Positions 22,702-33,525 of a stretch of DNA of 64,000 nt are shown piece by piece. The DNA is from Poa pratensis (Eukaryota; Streptophyta; Magnoliopsida; Poales; Poaceae): assembly GCA_947311845.1 (NCBI GenBank), contig CAMZMU010000041.1, positions 137,734,775-137,798,774 of the forward strand, written 5' to 3'. Position 1 is the first letter of the stretch. Every line of letters starts with the position of its first letter. The notes below the pieces were generated by a model that saw nothing but the letters and a program-made list of their open reading frames with translations, did no database searches and was not told the origin of the DNA. A program made the position numbers and the translations under genes.

Positions 22702-25700
22702 TCATTGGCCTCCGGTGAAGACGCATGAACCATAGCCTGCAGAAACCACAGAGAACGATGGTTAGCAATATAGAGAACGATGGTTAGCTACTCGGAGAAA
22801 TTAGAAATAAAAGGTTGCACTCGTGTATACAGCGTTGATGCAGAAACATCGCCGCCAAGAAAGCGACGAGATGTACATATACATAATACAACTGTGCTGT
22901 GTGGAGGTGAGCAAGAAGTTCTACACTTGGTAGTAGCAATCATGTTTGTCAGCATTGCAATCTGGCATAGATCAACGAAATGTATGTATATATAGACACC
23001 TAGATAACGTTAGTGACGCGAGGTTAAGACCTGCTAAGATAAGCAAAACGAACTTGTGCACTACCACATCAAGGAGAAGTCAAAAATTCATGGTTATGTA
23101 TGTATAATCTACAATATGATGATGTATCGTATGGCAGTACAAGCTTTTTTTTTACCGCACGAGTTCTGAAGTACTGCCAGATTATTCGGGGAATCCTGCG
23201 TCAATGTACGTGGACGCACGAGCAATTGCAGTCGGCACATGGACAAATGAGTGAATGGAACAAATGAGGGGGGCTCTCATTTGCTTCCTTCTTCTCTCTC
23301 CCTCTCTCGCTCTCCTCTCTCGTTGAGAGTCGCCCCTGCCTGCCCGGCGTCGCTCTGCTCTTCCTCCACCGGCTATGCCGGCCGGAGAAGAGCTAGAGAT
23401 GGCGGCTGTGGTCTCCTGTATAGGGTAGGTTTTCCTTTCCTCGCCTTAGATTTAGGTTTAGAGTCTTGGTCCCTTGTGGCATTTGGCGAGATGCCGCTGA
23501 GTTCCTCCGGCTTGTTGATCCTGTCTAGCACGGGCTGGCCGGCCTTGTGGTGCTCCGGTGAGCTTCCATGGTGGGAGTTTGCTGGTGGTGCGGCAGAGGC
23601 AGGGAACTCTTCTCCTAATAAAGGCAGATCTGGTCTATTCCGGATCTGGAGCCTGGGTGTTCGTCCCGTTCTTCTGGCCGGCCGTGGAGGCGAGGAGAAG
23701 AGCTGGGGCTGTGCTCTCGGTGCTGGATCTGGGGTTGGCAGCGGGGAGTTGCTGCGGGAGATTTCGAGCTGCTCCTGGCAGTGTGCATGTGCGGCAGCGC
23801 GACCTCTTGGGCTCCGATGGCCGGAGTTTGAGGTTGTGTTTGACTCCGTTCTGCCGTCCTCTTCAATCAAGCTCGACGACGTGCGCGGATTCGCTTCCAG
23901 AGCCCAGGGTCGACGGATCCTTGCTCCTGCTCGCCATGGTGGTGTTGCGGAGGAAGGATTGCTTCTCCTGGATGATGGGGACCGGATCTGGCGGCAGGGG
24001 ATTGTGCTGGCTTCGATTGGGAGTACTCTCACGGCGGCGTTCACGCCGGCGTCTCTTATGGTCGTGTGGCGACCACTCCCACCCCCTGAGTTGGCTGCGG
24101 TCTTCTCCGACCGACGAAGGTGGTATCTTCAACCTCCGGGCTGTCATGCCCTCATGGAGGCCCTCCGAGTTGCGGGCAGCAAGCTCCCGTCCCCGCCTTC
24201 CAAGTGGTTCGTCCCCGGCGAGGTAGTCGATGGCTGTGCCGTGCCTCTGGTTCATCGTGCTGAGAGAGGAGCTGGACCTGATCGCGTTTTCCTTTTTTAC
24301 CTAGAGGTCCTTTGTGCAAATTTTATGGCCCCGGTTGTAATTTTATTCTCTGTTAGGGCCTTATCTGATACTTCCTCTGTTTTTTAATATAAGATGTTTT
24401 AGGTGTTGCACATGTTGTCTAGATTCATGCTAAAGTGAGTGAATATAAATACTAATACATGTCTACATACATTTGTGTACATGTGCATGTGAAAAAATGT
24501 TAAAACATCTTATATTAAAAAACGGAGGGAGTAGTTGTAAACTCAGCGTTGAATATATGAAGCTCTAGGTCCTTCGGGACCTTTCCTCTGTTCAAAAAAA
24601 AAAAGGAAGAATAGCAGAAAGCCGACCTCCTTTCGTACTCGTGCACATGTGCGCAACGCGACGCCAAATGCTTGCATTGCAATTCATGGTACCACTCGGG
24701 ACTCGCAATGATATGCTGATCCGTGAATCAGCGGAGCAGTGACGCGCTAAATGATTCGAAGAATGAGCAATGGCGAACGGAGCAAAGGAGCGTGTGTAGT
24801 ACTTACTGGGGTTGCTGGAGGTGAGTGTGGCGGACTGCCGGAAGTCGCAGTTCCAGGGGTGGCCGCCGGCGGCCTGGTAGAGCTGGTTCATGGCGTAGGC
24901 GGCGTGGGCGCGCACGGTGTTTGGCTGGAAGCAGGCGCCCCCGGGCTGGATGGCGGCGCAGTCGACGCCCACCTGGGAGCACGCGTAGTCCATGTCGGTC
25001 TGCAGCTGCGCGTCCGTGGCGGTGACGCTCGCCACGCACCACCCGGACCCCTTGGGCTGCACCGTGGCGCCGGCGCCGTTGCCCGGGGTCGAGGTGAGCC
25101 CGGCGTCGTACGCCATGCTGAGGTCGGTGTGGTAGAGCCCGAAGGACCGCTCCGACGCCGGCCCGGGCTTGAGGTCCTCGTCGTAGAGCGCGAACAGGTA
25201 GGTGTCGACCGGCTTGCCCGGCATGAGCGGCGTGCCGGCGCCGGACCTGAGGTGCGCGACGAGGTTGGAGACGTAGGCCTGGCGTTGTCCACCGTGGCGC
25301 CGGCCTCCGTGGGGTCGCCCTTGGTCGGCCAGCCGGTCTCCGCCACCACGATGTCCACGTTGCCGAACCCGGAGCGCCCCAGCGCGGACTTGACGGCGTC
25401 GACCTGCGCGTCGAACATGTTGGTGTACTTGATCTTGGACCCGGCGTCGACGCGGCCGGCATTGGGCTGGAACAGGCAGAAGGCGAGCGTGTCCGGGCGG
25501 GGGTCGGACTGGTACGCGAAGTAGGGGTAGGGGTTGATCATGAAGGGCGCGCCGGTCTTGCTGAGGAAGCCGAGGATCTGCTGCAGCTGGGCCGCGACCT
25601 CCGGGTGGAAGGCGCCGGTGGAGGGCGGGTCGGACTGCGCGAGCACGGCCATGGTGTTGACGGTGGAGAACCTGATGGCGGCGGCCGCGCCCCCGGCGGC

Positions 25701-26334
25701 CACGGCGGCGGCGCGGAGGTTCTGCATGGCCGGGAGCAGCGCGGCGGCGAGGGCGGCGTCCCGGACTCGAGCACCTCGTTGCCGACCGCGACGACGGAGA
25801 TGGCCGAGGCCGGGACGAACGGGAGCACGTTGCCGGCGAGCCAGCCGGCGGCGGCGGCCGGGTCGGCGGCGAGCGCGGGGATCTCGCCGTTGGCGACGCC
25901 GACGACGAGCGAGATGCCGGTGCCGGCGAGCGCGCGGATGACGGCCCCGTCGACGCCGTAAAGGCGGACCTTGGAGATGGTGGTGGACTTGAGCAGCCTG
26001 ACCGTCGCGTCCGGCGACGGCAGGTTGTCGGCCACCTCGCCGTAGTTGACACCGACGTACGACTGCGCGCCTGCACGACGACCAAACCAAATCCATGCAT
26101 CGATCAGACAGTGAAGTTAATTATCTACCATAAAGGCAATAAAATTCCTTGGCTTTAAGGATTTGGATGGTAAAGCTGGTGGTGCGTCACTTGATCCGCA
26201 GGCAGAGTGCTCGTTTGGGAGTGGCGATGGAGATTTGGTGGAAAAGCGGGGGAAAGAAACTTACCGGATATGTCGACGAAGCAGCAGAGCAGGATTGGCG
26301 CGAGGAGCAGGAGCTTTCGCGACTCGGCCTCCAT
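22702..26334 (-). CDS. GH17 beta-1,3-glucanase with X8 domain, two frameshifts
   Basis: Exons on the minus strand are 26265-26334, 24807-26070 and 22702-22736, all with GT-AG junctions. Exon 1 encodes MEAESRKLLLLAPILLCCFV, a signal peptide. Exon 2 encodes the GH17 barrel (AQSYVGVNYGEVADNLPSP, VVAVGNEVLESG with the acid/base Glu, IVVAETGWPTKGDP with the nucleophile Glu) and the cysteine-rich X8/CBM43 domain (GSGWCVAS, ACSQVGVDCAAI, GHPWNCDF). Exon 3 adds SYGSCVFTGGQ, completing the last X8 cysteine. About 456 residues. It should hydrolyse callose-type beta-1,3-glucan in the wall. Two single-base deletions break the frame: near 25762 (a G run after the codons for GNEVLES) and near 25283 (before QAYVSNL). 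Both are in short homopolymers, so error or recent loss are equally possible. Intron 2 is enlarged by a retroelement insertion. Confidence 0.9.
22737..23269. other. GH17 intron 2, part between exon 3 and insertion
   Basis: Non-coding intron sequence on the 3' side of retroelement copy B. No other feature was recognised. Confidence 0.6.
23270..24604 (+). mobile_element. Poly(A)-tailed LTR-less retroelement, copy B
   Basis: GC-rich sequence with the same organisation as copy A: CTGGCCGGCCGTGGAGGCGA near 23677, AGCTTCCATGGTGG near 23562, CAAGTGGTTCGTCCCCGG near 24201, T-rich stretches with GTAATTTTAT near the 3' end, a hairpin GGTCCTTCGGGACC near 24570, and an A-run at about 24594-24604. A target duplication could not be identified, so the 5' boundary is approximate. 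A Stowaway MITE is nested in its 3' part. The whole insertion sits in intron 2 of the GH17 gene, antisense to it. Confidence 0.7.
24371..24531. mobile_element. Stowaway MITE nested in copy B
   Basis: 161 bp with termini CTTCCTCTGTTTTTTAATAT and ATATTAAAAAACGGAGGGAG, flanked by TA on both sides (24369-24370 and 24532-24533). It inserted after copy B, since it interrupts the 3' end of that element. Confidence 0.92.
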
Positions 26335-26922
26335 GGATGATTCGCGCTCGGGATTGGATTGTGTCAGAGACCAGAAAGCGAGAGGTTAGGGAAAGAGGGG
26401 GCAGAGACAGCAGCGGCCGAGCGAGCGTGAGAGTGAGCGTCTCCGTCAGTTAAAACGCGGACGAGGAGACGGAGGAGGCCGAGGAAACCACCCAAGAATC
26501 ATATGCGAGCGGCCTACCCTACCACCGGGAGCTAGGCGAGCGGCGTTGCGTGGCGTGCTTCGGCCACATGGAGGCGGATTCCAGGTAAGGTATTGGGTGT
26601 GGAAGAGGGCTTGGGATTTGGTACGTGTGCTGAGCTGTGCCCACGTGCGCCGTTGGATACGGCGAGCTCCGACAAGGGTCCGCGGACGAAGACGACGGGC
26701 TCCCCCCGCTCCGGGAGAGAGAGCCGTTACTGTCGCCGTGGTGTGATGAGAGCCGGTAACGCTTGCTCAATTTGGGTTTAGTATTTACTGTTTGACGTGT
26801 GGTAGATTTGGCATGACGTTTTCTGAATGTCGTCTCCATGATTTTGAAACGAGGGTGCCCCTTATATTAATTAAGGAAGAAGATTGCAAGAATGCAAGTT
26901 TTTGTGACCGGACTTATTACAA
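26335..26922. other. GH17 5' flank, no gene seen
   Basis: Upstream sequence of the GH17 gene and flank of the Helitron. It is GC-rich near the gene and AT-rich towards the Helitron end. No promoter element is claimed. Confidence 0.45.
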
Positions 26923-29900
26923 CTAGTTGAATGTCCGTGCGTTGCTACGGTCACCAATTTTTTTTTACTCGATGCACAAGTAAAGATAATGTTATACGTG
27001 AAAATCACGTTTTTTGAGAAACATTATGGTTCCACTTTGAAATGATTGATAAAAGTTATAGTTCAACTATGTATGCATAGAAATAACAGACCCAAGGACC
27101 TACCTCTTATTACTAAGATCTACTCCCTTGTACGCCTAAGATAGGAGGGTGCCAACAATCCAAGCGATGACCGAACAGACTCTTCCCCCTTTCACCACTC
27201 ATACTATCGCCAATTGTTGCAACCTTGAAATTATTGACCTGTTTGATGGCAGATCAGCGCTTTCCGTCGACCATGTTACCAAGTTACAAATAGCAGGATG
27301 CGTCGCAAGAGGTACTCCATGGACGTCGATCGATCGGACCGGTCGAGACGCTGGGCAGATGCCAACCCTTCTCGCCGTCCACCAAACCAACCTCCTCATA
27401 GCACATCAACCCGCAGGTGCACACATCGGCGTAGGAAGAGCTTTCCTCGTCAGGGCACGTCATATCATCATCGAGGAACATGTTCACGTAGATGCCGCCT
27501 TCCTCGCCGACACTTTTACATCCTCGGCCGAATTGCCGTTGAAACGGATCTGAAAAGGCCATTAATTAGAAGAGGAAACCCATGCGTGGAAGGCTATGTT
27601 ATCCACCTATAAAAATGTTTCTGGATGCTCAAAAAACGTTAGTTCATTTCAGTATATGAAAGTTCAGTAAAAGTGTGCACGGGAAATCTTATAATCACTC
27701 ATAGGGTATTCATGAGGTCCTAAAGCAATTTAAACCATGATGGATAATCACCCTTGCAGTCAAGCGAAAGCAATTTATAGCAAGCTCTGGAAACAACCAA
27801 GCCAGGGATATGATTCATGAGGTCCTAAAGCTATGGACCTAAAGTCATGTGAGGTAAACTGAGCAGGCATGAATAAATCAACAGTATTAGCAACCAAGCC
27901 TGCTTATAGTCAGTACATCCCTAAGCATGCAATCTGCATGAAATAAACAATAGTGCAGTTGAGGGCTGGAGCGAGGCAGGTACCTCAAACAGGGAGTCAG
28001 CGGTGGTGAGGAAGAGGTTGTTGGCGGGCTTGTCCGTGGGTCCTGCGTAGAAGGTTGTGCAGGAAGAGGGTCGTTGGCGGTCTACTCCACGGCTCCGGCG
28101 TAGACGTCGTCGAGCGGGCTGTGCAAGCTTCTACCAGTTGGCACACACACGCTTGAAGCTGCATTAGTTCAAACAAAAACCATTAACCATAAATCTAAAA
28201 AAATTACAGAAATCTGAAACAATAGATTCCTGTAACAGATCATTATCAGGCAGGGGGATGCAACCTCTAGACCCAAGGATAGTACTTGAGAGATCATTTT
28301 AACATTTTAGACATCCGTTAGCTCCTACGTACGCATTGCTACTGTACATCTCACTTCTGAGGTCAGTACTACCCCCATCCCTCAAAGAGTCTTCACTAAT
28401 TTATCATTGAGATGAACCAGATGTATCTCACAAGAATCCATATGTAGTAGACAGTTCCAACAAATACATACCATTCCTCCATCTGATTAGCAGCAAGTTC
28501 AGCGATATTATGTTCATGTTTAATATACCACGACTACTATAAAATGATATTAACAATAGCAATATTCAATTTTGTACCACATAACACACGTTGAACCAAA
28601 GATGGATAAGGCTGGATGTCATGTATTTATTTTGGGCAGATAAAAACAATCTCGATTCTGAAAAAAAATCATAATCCATATACATCTTATGGTGAAATAT
28701 GTATACACATTCAAAAAATACCCTAAAATCAACGAAAATGTTCTCACTTTTCATACATCATGTAAAACTCAATCTAAAAGAGTACGTTTTTAAATGCAAG
28801 TGCCGCAACTACATAATTCTGGCAGCTGCCTTAGCAGCCTACAGGGTGTTCAAGAACCCTGCAAATGCAAAAGAGAACTGAAACAGAAGAAGGATCGCAG
28901 CTAAGTAACATCAGGAACTTCATAAACAAATAACAAGAGCGTGTTCCCGTCAAAATCACAAGAGTGTCTGTAAGTCAAAACTTCTATGGCAAAGACACAT
29001 CGTTGCTGCTTCACCGTCAAGACTCAAGTAAGTTCCTGCAGACTCAGTTGAGAGGTAAGGCTGACAACCAAAATTAATCAGGACTAAACTCGTGTACTCA
29101 AGTAAGTTACTGTCCTACACATCTGTATGGTGTAGCAACAATTATTTTCCTTAACTGCACTACTGCATAAGAATAATTGAAATGTCTGAAAAATTACAAA
29201 GTATGAAATATAGTAAACTATAGTAGGAAAGGGATGTGTTAGTTTTTCAAACTAAAGGATGTTGCACGATCTTTAAAGCACCCAGTCCACCAGTTAACTG
29301 AAGTTTTCTAGGTCATTCTAGTTCAAATATTCAGAAGAGGACAGAAATCATGTGCTCTTTCTGAGGTCTACATGTAATATTATTTTTGTCTTTTGGATTG
29401 TTTTTGGACGGTCCTGATTGTTAGTCTCATCAATCATAAAAAAAATTCTACCATGAAAACTGTATATAGCTGAAATATGAAATACTACACCTATAGCAAG
29501 AACGTACAGAAGCACAGTTTGGTTGAGATCAATAATCGACGGGTACCTGCGGCTCGCCGATCCATCTCATGGGGCTGGAGGAGAGGCCGACCATCTGGTT
29601 GTAGATGCTCTCATGGTAACAATCGCTCAGCAGCAGGTTCAGCTCGCCGTCATACTTGAACGGTTCCTCCTCCCCATCTGCCACATCCACAATCAGAGAC
29701 CCGCGGTACAGCCCTGCCGCCCTCTGCATCCCATAGTGGGCATGGTAGAAGTATGTTCCCGGCTGCAAGCCATGAGCCAAACATTGATCAATTACAAGTC
29801 TAGCTAAACAGACAAAAATGATTGATGTGACTAATTAGCCACAGCCTTGGTTAATTATAGATATGGAAACACGGCTGTAGTTTAGTTAATTTTAAATGTA

Positions 29901-30938
29901 GAGCATATACCTTTCATTCTGCCTTGGTGTTTCTCCCCCACTAAAATAGAACTGGCAGAATCTAATCTGCTACAACCTGATACGTGAATTTATGCACAAC
30001 AATACAACCTGTAAAATTTAATTGGAACCAAAAATAAGTATTGAAACACATAAAGCATCAAGAGAAACACATCTGAGAGACGGATCCAGGTTTCTTTTTG
30101 TAGGTAACTTACGAATCCAAGTTGAGCTGCGGGCATTGTTCCAGGAGCAGTCTTTACTCTTAGGCATTTACACAAACAGTTTCTGTGCACACCTGCAACC
30201 TCTGGTAGGGAGAAGAAAAGGTGTTGTAGGTCAGCCGTAGAATTAGGGAAAGATGTCCAATGAAGGGGATGGGAGCCAAGGCAAAGTCAATTGCAGCAGC
30301 GGCGTGTGAGCCGGCCGGCCTCCTTGTTCGTCACTGTGGCCTGGGCGGGCCATGGTAGGAGAGGAGAAGGTGCAGGGAGGGCGGGAGGAGAGAGAGAGTA
30401 CCTGAGCGTCTGAGGGAGAGATGGAGCGCAGCCGCCCATGTTCCTACCGTAGCACATCGAGGAAGACAGGGATGCATCGAGCAGCAGCGCACGAACCTCC
30501 TGTTCAGCTCCGGCGGTGGGGATGGAGGATGTTGTGCTCGACGCGATGGAGAGCTCCTCCCGACGATGCGCTTTTCCCAGCAATAGAGATGGCGACGACG
30601 CGTCCTGCTCAATCGGTGGATGGAGTGGCTAGGTCGCGTGTGGATTTCGACGGCGGCGGGCGTCTGTGGAGACCAAGACCTCTCCGGGCATTGGCGCAGG
30701 GGCCCTGGTTGATCTCTCCTCAACGCGGCCGTGTCTTCCTCGCCGTCGTTCCCATCGATCTGGGTGGGTCGGCGACGCGTATTTTTGGCTACGACTTGCG
30801 TGGGAGGGTTCGGCAGACCACGGAGATGTGAGCGTGCGGTCAGGATGACTCCAATCGTCTGCCGATCGGCAGACCACAGACGACGTACGAACCACGAACC
30901 GACCATCATGACCGCAGACTCCCATTTAATAGTAAAGA
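26923..30938 (-). mobile_element. Helitron, about 4.0 kb, carrying gene fragments
   Basis: On the minus strand the 5' end at 30938 reads TCTTTACTATTAAATGGGAG and the 3' end at 26923 reads CCGTAGCAACGCACGGACAT then TCAACTAG. The 3' end has the short hairpin (CCGT pairing with ACGG) about ten bases before CTAG, as in grass Helitrons. The flanks are A at the 5' end and T at the 3' end, the usual AT target without duplication. No Rep/helicase coding was found, so it is non-autonomous. It carries one clear captured exon (ascorbate oxidase) in the same orientation. Other exon-like pieces near 27200-27555 and 27985-28110 were not identified. Confidence 0.78.
29547..29762 (-). pseudogene. Ascorbate oxidase exon captured by the Helitron
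   Basis: A 216-nt open exon on the minus strand with AG before and GT after encodes 72 residues beginning [19 protein letters not shown] and including [20 protein letters not shown] and [12 protein letters not shown]. This is the first-cupredoxin-domain region of plant L-ascorbate oxidase, an apoplastic multicopper oxidase. The His-x-His copper ligand pair is kept. A Trp that I expect in LLLSDWYH is Cys here. No other ascorbate oxidase exons were found nearby, and the exon lies inside the Helitron, so it is a captured fragment. Whether it is transcribed from a flanking promoter is unknown. Confidence 0.85.
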
Positions 30939-32066
30939 TCATGCCACACTCGTCGTCTCCATGATTGACGCAGGAACCAAGGGGGCAGGGCTATGACAGG
31001 AGCCTGTGTACTGTGCTCACTGTTGTGCAATAACTTGTGCGTCAAAAACTTCAGTAGCTTCGTTGTTGAACAGAAAATCCAGTAACTTTCTAGACCATCT
31101 CTACATCCATCCATCCATGTTATTTCACCTGCCAAGCAATTTGGAAGTGCTGGCTGCAAACCAGATCCTCTTACACGGGGTTGTGTATGTTTTGGGGGAG
31201 TCAGCTGTAAATACAATCAGCTGCCCACTTGAAGAAGAGACGACATTTGCACGGGTGCAAGTTTGTATGGCAATGTTGGAGCTGCTGCCAATATTCTGCT
31301 TCGTTGTCCACCGGCAAGTTTCGTGTGAACTGCGACCAAAGAAGGTTTTGAACGGAAATGATCAATTCCCGCTTCGTTTCTGCTTGGAGCTAGGGACTTA
31401 CGAGAAGAGATGTCTCAAATTCTCTTTGGAGACCGGAGGGGAAGAATCCAGGCAGGCAGGTATTGCGTCTTGCGAGTACGGAGGCTTGAACCCGGGCGGG
31501 ATGTCTATCATCCTGGCTATGTCGTGGTTCTCCATGTCTCAAATTCTCAGTACACGGTTAGTACATGAACTTGCCATCGATGTCCACTCTAGTAAACCGA
31601 CTTAGAAATTGATCGGTTTTATCCGTATACTTGCGTAAGAGCATCTTCACTGCCCCCCACAACGGCTCAATTGAGATCTGGACAGTCCCAACAGCACCCC
31701 TAACGATTTAGGTTTAAACTGATAGGTGGTGATCAAGGATGGCCTCCAGCCTTGCGAGTAACAAGGGCGTCCTTGAGCAGCATCAGAATTTGCAGAATTG
31801 CGCAACTTAGAAAAACTAACTACCAATGCCACTCCAAAACAAGCAACTTTACTTTCCTGAGTTCCCATACACAACCTGAGTCCTCATGCCACTCTGACTC
31901 TGATGTGGCATTCCTGCAACTCCCAGATGGCATGAAGCCATAAACGAACCCACCATACCACGAATTATGCTCACCACCACCTGATGAAGTTTTCCAACAG
32001 TCGCACTAGAGCAACGGCACCCACCAATCCCACTCTGCAAAGTCAAAATAGTGATGGCAGCAAACT
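30939..32066. other. Intergenic, no supported gene
   Basis: Contains a 199-codon open frame on the plus strand (31006-31605) with no recognisable domain and no splice logic, probably chance. Around 31637 the text GAGCATCTTCACTGCCCCCC resembles the terminal motif of some grass TIR elements, but no partner end was found. Confidence 0.4.
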
Positions 32067-32082
32067 AATTACCATTGTAGCC

Positions 32083-32973
32083 CTGGATCTGTGTAACATA
32101 AGACTGTTTCTGATTTGTGGTGCTGGACTCTGCTCCATCGAGGCTCTCCTCCGTGTCCCTCTTGCTACAGTCCAGAGAGAGGCGACTCGCGAGCGACTCG
32201 AAAGTTCGAGGTCTCGCCGGCGAGCCCGCTGCTCCCCTCCGCCTCCGGTCGCCGATCTGGCACCGGGAGGTGGGGGGAGCTCCGGCTTCATGCTTGCGTG
32301 TAGATAGGGTCCTTTATTAGGTGTGCGTGCCCTCCGACGGCAGCGAAGACGGTGGCGCTGGCGCCGGTCTGGTGGGTGTGGTCCTCCCCCTCCTGTCCCC
32401 GTTACGGCGTCGAACGCCGGGGAGGTCGTGGAGGTTCTTCGTCGGGTGCGCAGCTCCGCGGTTGCTTCTCCGGCCGGCCGAGGCGGTGAGGGGAGGAGCG
32501 GGCGGTGTTTCGCGTTCCCGTTTAGTTGGTGGTGGTGCAGGTGGTCTCCTTCGGTGTCTCAGCTCCGGTCGGCCATGGTGGCGAGGGGAGCGACGCCGGG
32601 TGAGGGGTGGTGGCTGGTGGTGGCGGGCCTGGGTGGTGTCTTGTCGGCTGGAAGAGGGGTGGAGCTGTGGGAGTGGCGTTGGGGCCGTGGGCGTTCATCG
32701 AGACTAGGTGCCGTCGCGCAGCGGCGGTCGAGTTCTGCGGTCATCTTCAAGGCGGAGCGGCGCTCTCTCCACGGCGGCTGGTGGTACGGCGACGGCGGCG
32801 TCGGCTAGGCTTCTTGGGAGACGACGAAGGATCTGATTGGAATTTCTCTAGGGTGCTCAGGGTGCTTTGTGCATTTTGCAGGGTCCGTTTGTAATTTTCT
32901 TTTCTCTTTGGACTTCCTTGTAATTTGTACTGGGTACTCTGTTTATGTGAATCGGATCCTTTCCTCAAAAAAA
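32083..32973 (+). mobile_element. Poly(A)-tailed LTR-less retroelement, copy C
   Basis: The 16-bp direct repeat AATTACCATTGTAGCC lies at 32067-32082 and 32974-32989, the second copy directly after an A-run. About 0.89 kb, GC-rich, with CCGGCCGGCCGAGGCGGTGA near 32471 and GGTCGGCCATGGTGGCGAGG near 32568, then a T-rich 3' part with repeated TTGTAATTT-like words, all as in copies A and B. It inserted across the exon-intron boundary of a minus-strand ankyrin gene, so both copies of the target duplication contain the 5' splice site. Confidence 0.8.
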
Positions 32974-32979
32974 AATTAC

Positions 32980-33391
32980 CATTGTAGCCAGCCTTGTTGA
33001 CGTCGATGCGGAGATCCTTGATGAGAAACTTGCACATCTCGAGCCTCCCGGTCCACGCAGCCATGTGAAGCGGCCCAGAAATGGGGGCGTACCGCCTGTC
33101 CTTGATTGCCCCCAGCGCCTTCTCCACGTCTTTCCCCGATCTCCTCAGCTTTCGCACGGCCTCTGCAGATCCACGAGCACCAAAACCTGATACAGTGAAA
33201 CCCAATCCCCTCAAATACAAAAAAAATCCCGGCGGCGCGGGAACCTTATTCCTCATGTCGGGGATGTTACCCTCCATCGCGTCGTTGACCGTCAGCAGGG
33301 CCGCCCAATCATCCATGGAGAGCATGTCGTCCCCGAGCATCATCCGCGTCTCGGTGTTGGCCATGGTAATACGCAGGTGGAGCTCCTGCAT
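32980..33391 (-). CDS. Ankyrin-repeat protein, first exon only
   Basis: The minus strand from ATG 33391 (or the in-frame ATG at 33364, MANTETRMML) reads LGDDMLSMDDWAALLTVNDA, MEGNIPDMRNK, then AVRKLRRSGKDVEKALGAI, and an ankyrin unit GPLHMAAWTGRLEMCKFLIK followed by DLRIDVNKAGYN. The exon ends in phase 1 at 32980 with GT after it. Ankyrin repeats mediate protein binding; the closest remembered grass proteins are ankyrin/TPR-type proteins of unknown substrate. A stretch VPAPPGFFLYLRGLGF in the middle is unusual for the family and may be an unspliced or chance-open intron. The downstream exons were not found before the next identified element, so the gene is partial, distant or dead. Confidence 0.65.
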
Positions 33392-33525
33392 ACTGGGCTC
33401 TGGATGGGATGGAAGATTGGAAGCTTCTAGAAGGCTAGGCTTCGGAGAGGAGAACGGGGTAAGGTGGAATGGAAAAAGGCGGGAAGCGTGGAGGTGTGCC
33501 GTGCTTTCATTGTTTCATGTTAGTG

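Noticed and set aside
21231..24387. Two open frames of exactly 378 codons (21231-22367 and 23251-24387) as a shared protein
   Set aside because: The second ends inside a nested MITE and starts upstream of the likely element end, so the equal length is chance. No domain is present in either.
24592..26096. Long Arg/Pro-rich frames (402 and 502 codons) as separate genes
   Set aside because: They are shifted readings of the GC-rich GH17 gene, containing pieces of it across the two frameshifts.
27199..27562. Cysteine-rich minus-strand ORF as a real gene
   Set aside because: Lies inside the Helitron, no family recognised. Treated as a possible captured fragment only.
30331..30942. 203-codon minus-strand frame near the Helitron 5' end
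   Set aside because: Low-complexity GC-rich reading without family motifs, and it overlaps the Helitron terminus.
26820..30965. TCGTCTCCATGATT on both sides of the Helitron as a target duplication
   Set aside because: Helitrons do not make target duplications and the two copies are not adjacent to the ends. Probably chance or an older repeat.
31006..31605. 199-codon plus-strand open frame
   Set aside because: No domain, signal or splice context. Kept only as a note in the intergenic entry.
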